Positions 1-6,525 of a stretch of DNA of 64,000 nt are shown piece after piece; within the stretch, counting starts at the first letter, position 1, and each line of letters begins with the position of its first letter. This stretch comes from a virus: the IMG/VR virus record IMGVR_UViG_3300027833_000015, positions 1 through 64,000 of that record. The stretch is one strand, 5' to 3'. The notes under the pieces were generated by a model, which saw nothing but the letters and a program-made list of their open reading frames with translations, made no database searches and was not told the DNA's origin. Both the position numbers and the translations under genes were made by a program.

Positions 1-83
1 AAGACTAGATCACCTGTCGTATTATCTACCTCGATGCTGTTCGTGCTGATGGCAATGCGGTCTAACATCATCAGGTTAGGCAT
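1..83 (-). CDS. Partial hypothetical protein (N-terminal 27 aa, runs off the window)
   Basis: An ATG at 83 opens a frame that stays open to the window edge; the product starts MPNLMMLDRIAIS. It overlaps the stop of the next upstream gene (TAA at 76-78), as most genes here do, and a GAGAAA stretch lies a few bases before the ATG. No function can be read from 27 residues. Confidence 0.6.
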   Translation of the reverse strand, partial: MPNLMMLDRIAISTNSIEVDNTTGDLV

Positions 84-291
84 CTTGTTTCTCGAGAAAG
101 GCAAAGAATTTCTTAAACTGCCACTTGCGTCCGTTAATAGTGCCCATGACATCTCCTTTGACATTGCCAAAGACATTTCCTTTCACATTGCCCCAGACAT
201 TACCCTTGACATTGCCCTTGACATATCCGACATCGCCTTCGACATACCATGTGCCGTAAAGGTCTTGCTTCAATTCTGGTTTATTCTTCAT
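76..291 (-). CDS. Small protein with tandem KGNV/WGNV repeats
   Basis: 71 aa. Residues 15-50 are a run of four-residue units of the type (K/W/F)-G-(N/D)-V, e.g. VKGNVKGNVWGNV. The regular valine spacing would suit a short beta-solenoid or stacked-strand structure, but this is inference. A GGGAG site lies 7 nt before the ATG, and a strong sigma70-type promoter at 339-366 sits just upstream, so it is probably an early gene. I do not recognise a family. Confidence 0.8.
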   Translation of the reverse strand: MKNKPELKQDLYGTWYVEGDVGYVKGNVKGNVWGNVKGNVFGNVKGDVMGTINGRKWQFKKFFAFLEKQDA

Positions 292-338
292 CGTTTTTCT
301 CCCAATACTGTGTGTGGTTTTCTCTATTCATATACACT

Positions 339-366
339 ATTATAAGGATATGGTGTGAGATGTCAA
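339..366 (-). promoter_or_regulatory. Sigma70-type early promoter
   Basis: On the minus strand TTGACA (366-361), a 16-bp spacer and TATAAT (344-339). The -35 box contains the TGA stop of the 52-aa gene upstream. It would drive the genes at 76-291 and below. Confidence 0.8.
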
Positions 367-521
367 GGTTTATCTGCTTCTATGAAGAGTTTGAGTGTGC
401 GTTGGTCATCTTGTATTGATAGCGTTATGCCATGGACGTTATGCTGGACATATGCACGACCACACGAGTCGATTACCTCGACTCTTGTTACTGTCTCAAA
501 GTGGATAGGTGGGTTATCCAT
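363..521 (-). CDS. Hypothetical small protein, 52 aa
   Basis: Starts MDNPPIHFETVTRVEV and ends FIEADKP. AGAGGA lies 9 nt before the ATG. The start overlaps the end of the 64-aa gene upstream by 8 bases, and the stop TGA is inside the -35 box of the promoter at 339-366. Function unknown. Confidence 0.75.
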   Translation of the reverse strand: MDNPPIHFETVTRVEVIDSCGRAYVQHNVHGITLSIQDDQRTLKLFIEADKP

Positions 522-708
522 CTCGACTTATCCTCTGTAGTATGATGTCTATGATTGGGGTGAGGTCAGTCTCATGGGTGAAGATAATCTTGTCCCCAAG
601 GTGCGAGTTGACCAGCAGCGTCACATCATCTCCATCCTCTTCGATGCTCGTACTGATTGAGAATCGTTTTGTGAGGGCAGAGATGATTTGGTTCTCGATC
701 ATGCTCAT
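514..708 (-). CDS. Hypothetical protein, 64 aa
   Basis: Product starts MSMIENQIISALTKRF. The frame is open further upstream, but the ATG at 708 overlaps the previous stop as TAATG, the coupling used all along this genome, so I chose it. It ends a few bases inside the next gene. No family recognised. Confidence 0.7.
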   Translation of the reverse strand: MSMIENQIISALTKRFSISTSIEEDGDDVTLLVNSHLGDKIIFTHETDLTPIIDIILQRISRDG

Positions 709-986
709 TATGAGACTTTGATCTTTGTTGCTATTTGAATGACGATAGTCGGAAGGACAAACAGTTGAGTAATATGCCCAATGACATATGCTCTGTCCTT
801 TCCTATAAATGTCATCTGAGACATCCACTCAGGAAAGAGGACACGCAGGTTCTCAACATCCATGTTTGTGTAGGCATGTCCGACCTGCTTGATGCACCAC
901 CACAGACGTGTGCCTGCTTCTCCTGGACCATCTGTCGCAACATATGCTTTCTTTGCTACTGACAATCTATCTTCGTAATCGCTCAT
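708..986 (-). CDS. Hypothetical protein, 92 aa
   Basis: Starts MSDYEDRLSVAKKAY. A GGAG site precedes the ATG by 7 nt. The ATG overlaps the stop of the upstream 70-aa gene (ATGA). The middle is rich in aromatic and charged residues, with no transmembrane segment. Function unknown. Confidence 0.8.
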   Translation of the reverse strand: MSDYEDRLSVAKKAYVATDGPGEAGTRLWWCIKQVGHAYTNMDVENLRVLFPEWMSQMTFIGKDRAYVIGHITQLFVLPTIVIQIATKIKVS

Positions 987-1195
987 ACTATCTCCGTTAT
1001 TCCTCTGTTTGTTGGTGGGATTCTTTTTGTTGGGTGGCGAGCATCGCCCTCAACCATTAATGCCACTACTGGCACTGTTGGTACTGCTACTGTTTTGCCT
1101 TGTTCGAGCATTTCCTCTAACACACTCTGCGTAATGGCAATGACCAAAGGGGTCAGGTCTAACTCTTCTCCATTTAACACTAATTTACATTCCAT
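983..1195 (-). CDS. Hypothetical protein, 70 aa
   Basis: Starts MECKLVLNGEELDLTPLV, a leucine/acid-rich N-terminus followed by a probable helix (SVLEEMLEQGK). AGGAAG lies ahead of the start. It is the first of four overlapping small genes reading down to 363. Function unknown. Confidence 0.8.
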   Translation of the reverse strand: MECKLVLNGEELDLTPLVIAITQSVLEEMLEQGKTVAVPTVPVVALMVEGDARHPTKRIPPTNRGITEIV

Positions 1196-1204
1196 ATCGT
1201 CTTC

Positions 1205-1657
1205 CTATATTGTTGATGTTATCACAAATCGGTCAAAATCGACACATCCATTTATAGTCTTGACTTCTGTGTATCTGATAAATACCTTGGAGTGTAGTTC
1301 TATCTCTTCTAGTATTTCGAGGATGTCCTCTCTATTATCTATAATCCATTGCTCAGGTTTTATGTTACGTTGGCCATGATATATTGGATGTATCTGCACA
1401 CAGCAAGAGGTCGTGTCGTCTGTCAACTTGAGCGTCTCTACAAAGAATCCATATTCTTCAGGGATATACTTTGCAGGAAGGTCGTACTCGAGATATGCGC
1501 ACTTAAATGATACGCAGACTTTGGGTCTGGAGTCGTACACGGAACATCCTGCTTCGCAGACATGCTCACATGAACCACCCCACTTGTAGTCGACGCCATC
1601 CTCGACGTCGATACACAATGAGTGACAACAAGCGGTACAGTCGCCACAACTACCCAT
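1205..1657 (-). CDS. YkgJ-type cysteine cluster protein
   Basis: 150 aa. The N-terminus MGSCGDCTACC is the C-x-x-C-x-x-CC cluster of the YkgJ / putative zinc- or iron-chelating family (PF03692), with further cysteines at about 13, 28, 32, 36, 46, 51 and 83-84. The family is thought to bind a metal or Fe-S cluster through these cysteines; its biochemical role is not established. A GTG at 1669 is also in frame, but the ATG at 1657 overlaps the stop of the protease gene (TGATG) and puts the cluster at the extreme N-terminus, as usual in the family. It is cotranscribed with the secreted metzincin upstream. Confidence 0.85.
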   Translation of the reverse strand: MGSCGDCTACCHSLCIDVEDGVDYKWGGSCEHVCEAGCSVYDSRPKVCVSFKCAYLEYDLPAKYIPEEYGFFVETLKLTDDTTSCCVQIHPIYHGQRNIKPEQWIIDNREDILEILEEIELHSKVFIRYTEVKTINGCVDFDRFVITSTI

Positions 1658-2937
1658 CAGAAGAAGCACATATCTGCTGGTTCTGCATTGTACATGGGGA
1701 ATGTTCCTGCGTCTGTATCAACAGGATCCCAACCTTCAAACATTTCATGCAACTGACTCATGTAGTATCGTACACGGTTGAGGTGATCAACACCGTCTGT
1801 TGCTGGGTCAGGAGCGATTCCCAGTAGATTGAATCCAGTCTCGTTTTTGCCACGTGCTTCAGATGCACCTGTCTCTGGTATGGTGAATCGTTCTGATCTA
1901 TCAGAGAAGAGTCCAGTTGCAAGGTCAGAGTAACTCATGATTGTTCCATATCCGTTGTACTCATCACTCAGGTCTCTATCGTACCCACGTATCAGGTATC
2001 CATAAGAGAAAGGAAACAACGTGCCACTAGGTGCGCCACGTGACGCAAAGTCGTGGTCCATACCAAGGATGTGGCCAATCTCGTGTGTGAACGTCTCATG
2101 TGCTCGCTCATAGTAGCGTGTCACCTCTGTTTCTTGGAACACGGTATTGATATGACACTGCGATACGCCACGACGATACTTCATCTCTCGTGTGAGATCA
2201 TTGTACAGTGCTACACCGCAAGCAAACGGGTCGTCTTCTATCTTCTTGAACAGGAATGCTATGTCTGCCTCAGCATCTCTCTGCCATGTATCCAAGTCGG
2301 AGAATTCTTTCTTGCCTTTGGTGAAGTAATCTATCTGCCTGTATAAGTCTCCACGTCCGACTTCGACGAGTTGTACACCTGCAAGTCGCAACTTCACATA
2401 CACACCTGAGTCTGCGAATAACTGGTTGGCGAGGTCGAGTTCTCGTTGAGCAAACTCTTCGTATGTGCCACCGTCGAGTTCCTCGTCGAGTTTAGTGTCA
2501 ACAACAGCAAGCAAGTCGATGATAGCGATCTCTGTGTTGTCTGCATCATATGGGAAGTCGATGTCTGATCGTACAAGGACGCCATCACATGTGATGAATC
2601 CATACACATCGTCACCTGTGCTCGTAGCATCAGTCAAACACTCAGTGGGTTTGCTCATCTGTGGTTCGACAACTACAGGAGGTTCGACTATCACTGGTGG
2701 TTCAACCACGACAGGAGGTTCGACTATCACTGGTGGTTCAACCACCACAGGTGGTTCGACTATCACTGGTGGTTCGACTATCACTGGTGGTGTAACGGGT
2801 GGTTCAACTACGACTGGTGGTGGAGTAGTTGGTGGGATGGTTATCGCAGAGGATGAATTACCTCCACCACCACCGCCACACCCAGATATGGCCATGACCA
2901 TCGCTGTTACTGCTGCTGTAAATGCTAATTTGCTCAT
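1657..2937 (-). CDS. Lipoprotein metzincin-type zinc metalloprotease
   Basis: 426 aa. Residues 1-20 are a lipoprotein signal with lipobox I-S-G-C20. A Gly/Ser stretch follows, then a proline-rich linker (about 36-93) of PPV(I/V)VE units. The catalytic domain holds HEIGHILGMDHD (residues 285-296), a full metzincin zinc motif HExxHxxGxxH, and a downstream Met-turn, GTIMSY (about 331-336). By family knowledge the three histidines bind zinc and the glutamate is the general base. The product should be exported and lipid-anchored in the host envelope, which is unusual for a phage. It starts a run of overlapping genes (ATGA with the 60-aa gene upstream, TGATG with the YkgJ gene). Substrate unknown; it could remodel surface proteins or act on competing phages. 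Confidence 0.88.
   Translation of the reverse strand: MSKLAFTAAVTAMVMAISGCGGGGGGNSSSAITIPPTTPPPVVVEPPVTPPVIVEPPVIVEPPVVVEPPVIVEPPVVVEPPVIVEPPVVVEPQMSKPTECLTDATSTGDDVYGFITCDGVLVRSDIDFPYDADNTEIAIIDLLAVVDTKLDEELDGGTYEEFAQRELDLANQLFADSGVYVKLRLAGVQLVEVGRGDLYRQIDYFTKGKKEFSDLDTWQRDAEADIAFLFKKIEDDPFACGVALYNDLTREMKYRRGVSQCHINTVFQETEVTRYYERAHETFTHEIGHILGMDHDFASRGAPSGTLFPFSYGYLIRGYDRDLSDEYNGYGTIMSYSDLATGLFSDRSERFTIPETGASEARGKNETGFNLLGIAPDPATDGVDHLNRVRYYMSQLHEMFEGWDPVDTDAGTFPMYNAEPADMCFF
2660..2830 (-). repeat. Proline-rich PPV(I/V)VE coding repeat
   Basis: An imperfect tandem repeat of about 18 bases per PPVIVE unit, with ggttcgactatcactggt as a typical unit on the plus strand. It encodes the linker between the lipid anchor and the protease domain. 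It may vary in copy number. Confidence 0.8.
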
Positions 2938-3116
2938 GCTAACTGCTCCTTGGTTTCTTCCTGTGAAATATTCAAAGTATTACCTGCTGCTTCCTCTGTA
3001 TAACGAAACGTGTTGAACCACGTGATGAATGCAAACTGGAATTTGTGCGGATGATGCTCTGGATTGATATGTGGATACCTATCCATGAATAATGCTAGTG
3101 TGTCATCGAAGTCCAT
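2934..3116 (-). CDS. Hypothetical protein, 60 aa
   Basis: Starts MDFDDTLALFMDRYPHI, and ends inside the protease start (ATGA). The N-terminus overlaps the gene upstream. Aromatic-rich, no membrane segment. No known family seen. Confidence 0.75.
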   Translation of the reverse strand: MDFDDTLALFMDRYPHINPEHHPHKFQFAFITWFNTFRYTEEAAGNTLNISQEETKEQLA

Positions 3117-3369
3117 TGATGTCCTTTACAACATATTTGCGGTCTGGTGTTAGTGCCTTTGCCTTATTGGTGAAATGCATTCGAACAGCGTACTTACGAG
3201 CAATGGCAAAGAATGTGAATACTGTTGTCATAAGGATGGAGAGTTCTAGTGCACCGAGTTCCCACATAAGACCCAGCGTGAGCATGATCCAGTTGAGTGG
3301 GATGTTTATTGACATTCCGATGCCAGTATCAAATACTGACTCCCTGAATGCTTTTTGCTTGTCTGTCAT
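3103..3369 (-). CDS. Small inner-membrane protein
   Basis: 88 aa. Two hydrophobic stretches (about 18-37 and 40-58) flank a short turn, followed by a basic C-terminus, so a two-pass membrane protein is likely. It starts MTDKQKAFRESVF, with AAGGTAA ahead of the ATG. Similar two-helix proteins are common in T4-like phages. Role unknown; membrane insertion fits this envelope-directed gene cluster. Confidence 0.75.
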   Translation of the reverse strand: MTDKQKAFRESVFDTGIGMSINIPLNWIMLTLGLMWELGALELSILMTTVFTFFAIARKYAVRMHFTNKAKALTPDRKYVVKDINGLR

Positions 3370-3396
3370 TATATTACCTTGCTCACAACGTAGATG

Positions 3397-3756
3397 TTAG
3401 TCATCCTCTCTTCGGTGTGGTGTTTCTTTGTTAAGTGTAACATACACGTCATTGTAAATATCTTCCACATAAGAGAGTGCGCGGAGATAGTCTGACTTGT
3501 GTGCCTGTTCACAGTGATCGGGAAATCCCAATATGTGGAACCATGAGTCAATTACATGACGCACGAATCCAAACCAGCGACCCTCTTTCTTGCGATAACA
3601 TCGCGCTGAGAGAGATTCGCATGGATTCTTTGACATGAACACAATCGTGTTCAGTGCCTGTGTGAGTGTAGCACCCACACGTCGAAAATAATGAGGAGCA
3701 TATACATGAGTGCGCTTGTTTACGAGTTCGTGTTCCCAAAAGTCTCGCTGGGTCAT
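3397..3756 (-). CDS. Hypothetical protein, 119 aa
   Basis: Starts MTQRDFWEHELVNKRTHVY. The ATG at 3756 overlaps the previous stop (TAATG), which I prefer to an in-frame upstream ATG. It has a central segment with several Trp, His and Cys residues. I do not recognise the family. Confidence 0.75.
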   Translation of the reverse strand: MTQRDFWEHELVNKRTHVYAPHYFRRVGATLTQALNTIVFMSKNPCESLSARCYRKKEGRWFGFVRHVIDSWFHILGFPDHCEQAHKSDYLRALSYVEDIYNDVYVTLNKETPHRREDD

Positions 3757-4370
3757 TATCGCGACCACATCGCGAAATTGTAGCGACCTGTTCTGATCAT
3801 GTTTGGTTTATTGCGCTCTTGATACTTCTCATTGCATATGTCCATGGTGATATTGAGCATCGGTCCAAATCCTTCCATGGATATTTCGATCGACGGGTCA
3901 TCAGTCGCCATGTAGTCATCACGCCAATGGATTCGATCTGCTTTGATCAACTCCGAAAAGAAGTGAAAAGTCGGTGTCCATACTGCTTGGATGACCTGCA
4001 ACGTTGCAGCATTTTCTACAGTAGGGACTGTTGTAGGGAAGTCGAAGCGTTTGCCGCTGATAGCAAATGCGCCATTGACAGTTGTGCCAACAGGTACATA
4101 GATATCCTGCTCGATGAAACGTCGGTATTCGAACTTGACATCAGCACACGATGTGCTGTTCCTATATCCTAGCACATAGGAGGTCATTGTTTCGTCGTTG
4201 AGGTAGCGGAGTTTTGGCCATCCATCTTGCTGGATGGTGACCTGCCACGTGTCAAACTCTGGGACATCTTCGGAGGAGTATGCTCGTTTAGTGTATACAC
4301 ATGCACCGCCAACGACAATGTACATGGTGAGCATGGCGATAGAAAAGCGAGCGTGATGGGTTAATTTCAT
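3756..4370 (-). CDS. Hypothetical protein with N-terminal signal or anchor
   Basis: 204 aa. After MKLTHHAR there is a hydrophobic segment (about 9-25), so the product is exported or membrane-anchored; the rest looks like a soluble, beta-rich domain with cysteines near residues 76 and 178. It is the first gene behind the promoter at 4396-4423. It lies among exported enzymes (metzincin, SGNH hydrolase), so an envelope role is plausible. No family recognised. Confidence 0.75.
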   Translation of the reverse strand: MKLTHHARFSIAMLTMYIVVGGACVYTKRAYSSEDVPEFDTWQVTIQQDGWPKLRYLNDETMTSYVLGYRNSTSCADVKFEYRRFIEQDIYVPVGTTVNGAFAISGKRFDFPTTVPTVENAATLQVIQAVWTPTFHFFSELIKADRIHWRDDYMATDDPSIEISMEGFGPMLNITMDICNEKYQERNKPNMIRTGRYNFAMWSR

Positions 4371-4395
4371 AGTATATTTCTCGACTGGATACTCT

Positions 4396-4423
4396 ATTAT
4401 CTATACCCAGATTGAGATAGCAA
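4396..4423 (-). promoter_or_regulatory. Sigma70-type early promoter
   Basis: Minus strand TTGCTA (4423-4418), 16-bp spacer, GATAAT (4401-4396), then AGAGT. Same layout as the other early promoters. It lies in the 54-bp gap upstream of the gene at 3756-4370. Confidence 0.7.
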
Positions 4424-4424
4424 C

Positions 4425-4682
4425 TTATTTGTTGATGATCTTATCTAAGTGCTGCTCGAACTGGGTTATCTTGGGCAGTCGATCTTCCCAATAGATGTAG
4501 TTCTTGGCAGGGTCTTTCTTCAGGTTGTTGAGTAGTGGTTGGATTGCGGCACGGAGTTCAAGCAACTTAGACTCGAGTGCTTCCAACTCCACTGTCGCTG
4601 TGTCAACGTCTGCGCGTTGCTGTTGTATAAAATCCAGTTCGTCCAGTGTGACTGCGGTGAACCCAAAGTCAAAGTCGCTCAT
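4425..4682 (-). CDS. Predicted coiled-coil protein, 85 aa
   Basis: Starts MSDFDFGFTAVTLDEL. Residues about 18-80 are charged and heptad-like (ALESKLLELRAAIQPLL, then KITQFEQHLDKIINK), so two helices or a coiled coil are likely. The frame is open upstream, but AGGA precedes the ATG at 4682, which follows directly on the stop of the SGNH gene. Similar short helical proteins occur in marine T4-like phages; function unknown. Confidence 0.8.
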   Translation of the reverse strand: MSDFDFGFTAVTLDELDFIQQQRADVDTATVELEALESKLLELRAAIQPLLNNLKKDPAKNYIYWEDRLPKITQFEQHLDKIINK

Positions 4683-4683
4683 T

Positions 4684-5598
4684 TTAGCATCCTGCTGGTA
4701 GTCCACCGCATGCATCGCCTCTGCCATCGCCATCGGTGTCAAGTTGATCGGAGTTAGAAATCAATGGGCAGTTATCAATAGCGTCACCAACACCGTCATC
4801 ATCACTATCAGTGAAGTATGCTGCGTTGTAGTGACTATCGTGTTCGTCCATTATTCCAGTTGCAACACTATTAAGATCGAGATTGTATGTCGGTCCATAT
4901 GAATAGTTTGTGAGGTCAACGTTGTAGATAGCAGTCAACCAAACAAGTATCCCTTGGTCAATGAGGACAGTGCCTGGATGCCCAAGGTTGTCTGTGAATA
5001 TTGATGTCTCTTTGTCGCCTTGCATTGCGGTCACTTCAGGCAAGTCTCCCGCAGTGAAATGTTCACGCAGTTCGACAGATGATTGTCCGTAGGGGATACA
5101 AAAGATATCAGTATTAGGAAATAGAATTCTAAGTTGGTCAATGAATGCATGCCAATTGGGTTTGTACGCTTCCCATATCCCAGTATAGATTTCATCTGTG
5201 TAGTTAGATGGTTGTGGAATCCAAGGCAGAGCAATAAAGAATCTTGTGGAGGGATTCTTGTCTAACGCATAGTTGATCCAATTGACATATCCTGTTGTTG
5301 TAGGATAGTCGGGATGATAAGTCATTCCAAATAGTTCAACGTCACCACCATCTAATACGCCAGTGATAGTATTTTTCTTTGAAGTATTATTCCAAAGTGC
5401 TTCAGGTGTTCCAGTTGGACCCCCAGAGAACACAATAGTTTGCGAGTGTCCTGATATCCCAGCAGCAGCAGAATAGTCAGGCAGTAACTCTGCATAAGGT
5501 CTAAAGAAACTATGTCCAATAAGCAAAGAGTTCATACCATCAATAGCATATGCATTGAAAGAGAAAGTTACGAAGAGTACTGCTATCAATTTGTTCAT
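4684..5598 (-). CDS. Secreted SGNH-like hydrolase with C-terminal thrombospondin type 3 (Ca2+) repeats
   Basis: 304 aa. A signal peptide (about 1-18, cleavage near AYA) is followed by LLIGHSFF (S30), which matches block I of the SGNH/GDSL hydrolases. FTDNLGHPG near 201-209 offers the Asp and His of the catalytic triad, though with one more residue between them than the usual DxxH. The C-terminus (about 264-300) has DSDDDGVGDAIDNCP and DTDGDGRGDAC, thrombospondin type 3 calcium-binding repeats. The family hydrolyses acyl or acetyl esters on carbohydrates or lipids. The product would work outside the cytoplasm; removal of surface acetyl groups is possible but inferred. Confidence 0.78.
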   Translation of the reverse strand: MNKLIAVLFVTFSFNAYAIDGMNSLLIGHSFFRPYAELLPDYSAAAGISGHSQTIVFSGGPTGTPEALWNNTSKKNTITGVLDGGDVELFGMTYHPDYPTTTGYVNWINYALDKNPSTRFFIALPWIPQPSNYTDEIYTGIWEAYKPNWHAFIDQLRILFPNTDIFCIPYGQSSVELREHFTAGDLPEVTAMQGDKETSIFTDNLGHPGTVLIDQGILVWLTAIYNVDLTNYSYGPTYNLDLNSVATGIMDEHDSHYNAAYFTDSDDDGVGDAIDNCPLISNSDQLDTDGDGRGDACGGLPAGC

Positions 5599-5717
5599 GT
5601 TTTTATTTCCTTCACAGGGGCAGGTTTATCTGCCTTTGGTTTACCGAATATTTTATCCCAGTTTGCTTCGATCTTCTTACGATCTTCTGGTCGACGCTTG
5701 TCACCTTTACCATTCAT
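5595..5717 (-). CDS. Small basic phage protein, 40 aa (GKGDKRRPE type)
   Basis: Starts MNGKGDKRRPEDRKKIE, contains NWDKIFGK and ends in a Lys/Pro-rich tail. This GKGD-x-R-RP ... W-DKIFG pattern is a familiar small phage protein of unknown function. The ATG at 5717 overlaps the end of the 43-aa gene, and the stop overlaps the SGNH start (ATGA). Confidence 0.8.
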   Translation of the reverse strand: MNGKGDKRRPEDRKKIEANWDKIFGKPKADKPAPVKEIKT

Positions 5718-5838
5718 CAGATGTCGTCCATTCTCTTTTGCACTTGTTACACTGCCAGTGGTCCCAGTTCTTATCACGCTGTGACCAATACTTGTAGTGG
5801 TACAATGCGCACCACTGCTTTTTGAACCAACTGATCAT
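5707..5838 (-). CDS. Very small Trp-rich protein with a CxxC pair, 43 aa
   Basis: Product starts MISWFKKQWCALYHYKYWSQ and ends NKCKREWTTSDEW. Cysteines at 10, 30 and 33; the C-N-K-C pair resembles half of a zinc ribbon. The ATG overlaps the stop of the 89-aa gene (ATGA) and the end overlaps the next start, so it sits exactly in the coupled operon. Too short for standard gene callers. Function unknown. Confidence 0.75.
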   Translation of the reverse strand: MISWFKKQWCALYHYKYWSQRDKNWDHWQCNKCKREWTTSDEW

Positions 5839-6104
5839 AGAACGATACCAGATGTCGCTGCACTCCAACCTTTGACAAGGTCAGGGTGTGTTGGTATGAC
5901 TGCGAGGATGACACTTTTGTTCAGGGTCAACTCTGGTGGGTTTCCTTCACCCGTCATGCTAATCCCTGGAGCAAAACCTGCGCCACCTTCCTGTTGTACG
6001 AACAGACGTGGGTCAGATAATGTGACCGTTGTTTCTGACTCGCTCTTGAAACGTCCAACAATCTCTCCCAATATACTTACAACTGATACTACTTCACCGT
6101 GCAT
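5835..6104 (-). CDS. Conserved phage protein, 89 aa, small beta-barrel-like
   Basis: Starts MHGEVVSVVSILGEIVGRF. The pattern (VVSILGE.VGRFK ... TVTLSDPRLFVQ ... P.LVKGW..ATSGI) matches my recollection of a conserved T4-like phage protein resembling Sm-like folds; no assigned function. AGAGGA precedes the start, which overlaps the preceding TAA (TAATG). Confidence 0.8.
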   Translation of the reverse strand: MHGEVVSVVSILGEIVGRFKSESETTVTLSDPRLFVQQEGGAGFAPGISMTGEGNPPELTLNKSVILAVIPTHPDLVKGWSAATSGIVL

Positions 6105-6280
6105 TACTTCATTCCTCTATGATATCCCATTGATGTGTACTTCTCTTCCTGCTCAGGCATGATACGGATGGAGACTTTGCCCTTGGTCATCCATATCTTA
6201 CCTGTGTGCTGGTTTCCTACTGGGTCATTGCCCCATGGTGCTTTGGGCAACTTGCCGAACTTTTCTTCATCCCACTTCAT
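6104..6280 (-). CDS. Hypothetical small protein, 58 aa
   Basis: Starts MKWDEEKFGKLPKAPWGND and ends MGYHRGMK. GAAGAG lies before the ATG. It is coupled at both ends: it starts inside the 68-aa gene and its stop overlaps the next ATG. Basic, probably a single compact domain. Function unknown. Confidence 0.75.
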   Translation of the reverse strand: MKWDEEKFGKLPKAPWGNDPVGNQHTGKIWMTKGKVSIRIMPEQEEKYTSMGYHRGMK

Positions 6281-6473
6281 CTTCTCTCTTCTCCACCCAG
6301 CGTTGTACCGCTGCGGTTAGATTTGCTCGGGTATATGTACCCTCTGCTTCGAGTATATTTAGGAGATTTTCTGCTCCCATGTATCGCTGTTCCAACGAGT
6401 TGCCTCTTCGACCAAGATAATATGCCAGTGCGATTACAACTGTTGCTATCAGTGTGTGTATGTATGGATCCAT
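6267..6473 (-). CDS. Single-pass membrane protein, 68 aa
   Basis: Starts MDPYIHTLIATVVIALAYYL, one hydrophobic helix (about 6-20), then a charged cytoplasmic or periplasmic helix. GAGGAG sits 7 nt before the ATG, directly below the promoter at 6497-6525. It is the first gene of the small-gene operon reading toward 4684. Function unknown. Confidence 0.8.
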   Translation of the reverse strand: MDPYIHTLIATVVIALAYYLGRRGNSLEQRYMGAENLLNILEAEGTYTRANLTAAVQRWVEKREDEVG

Positions 6474-6496
6474 GTGTTCTCCTCAATTCAGACTCT

Positions 6497-6525
6497 ATTC
6501 TACATCAAGCGGAATAGGGTGTCAA
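6497..6525 (-). promoter_or_regulatory. Sigma70-type early promoter
   Basis: TTGACA (6525-6520), 17-bp spacer, TAGAAT (6502-6497), then AGAGTC. The -35 box starts at the base after the TAG stop of gp41. Drives the operon from 6473 downward. Confidence 0.82.

Noticed and set aside
2465-3016. Plus-strand frame with GGSTTTGGSTITG repeats
   Set aside because: Antisense of the PPVIVE linker of the metzincin.
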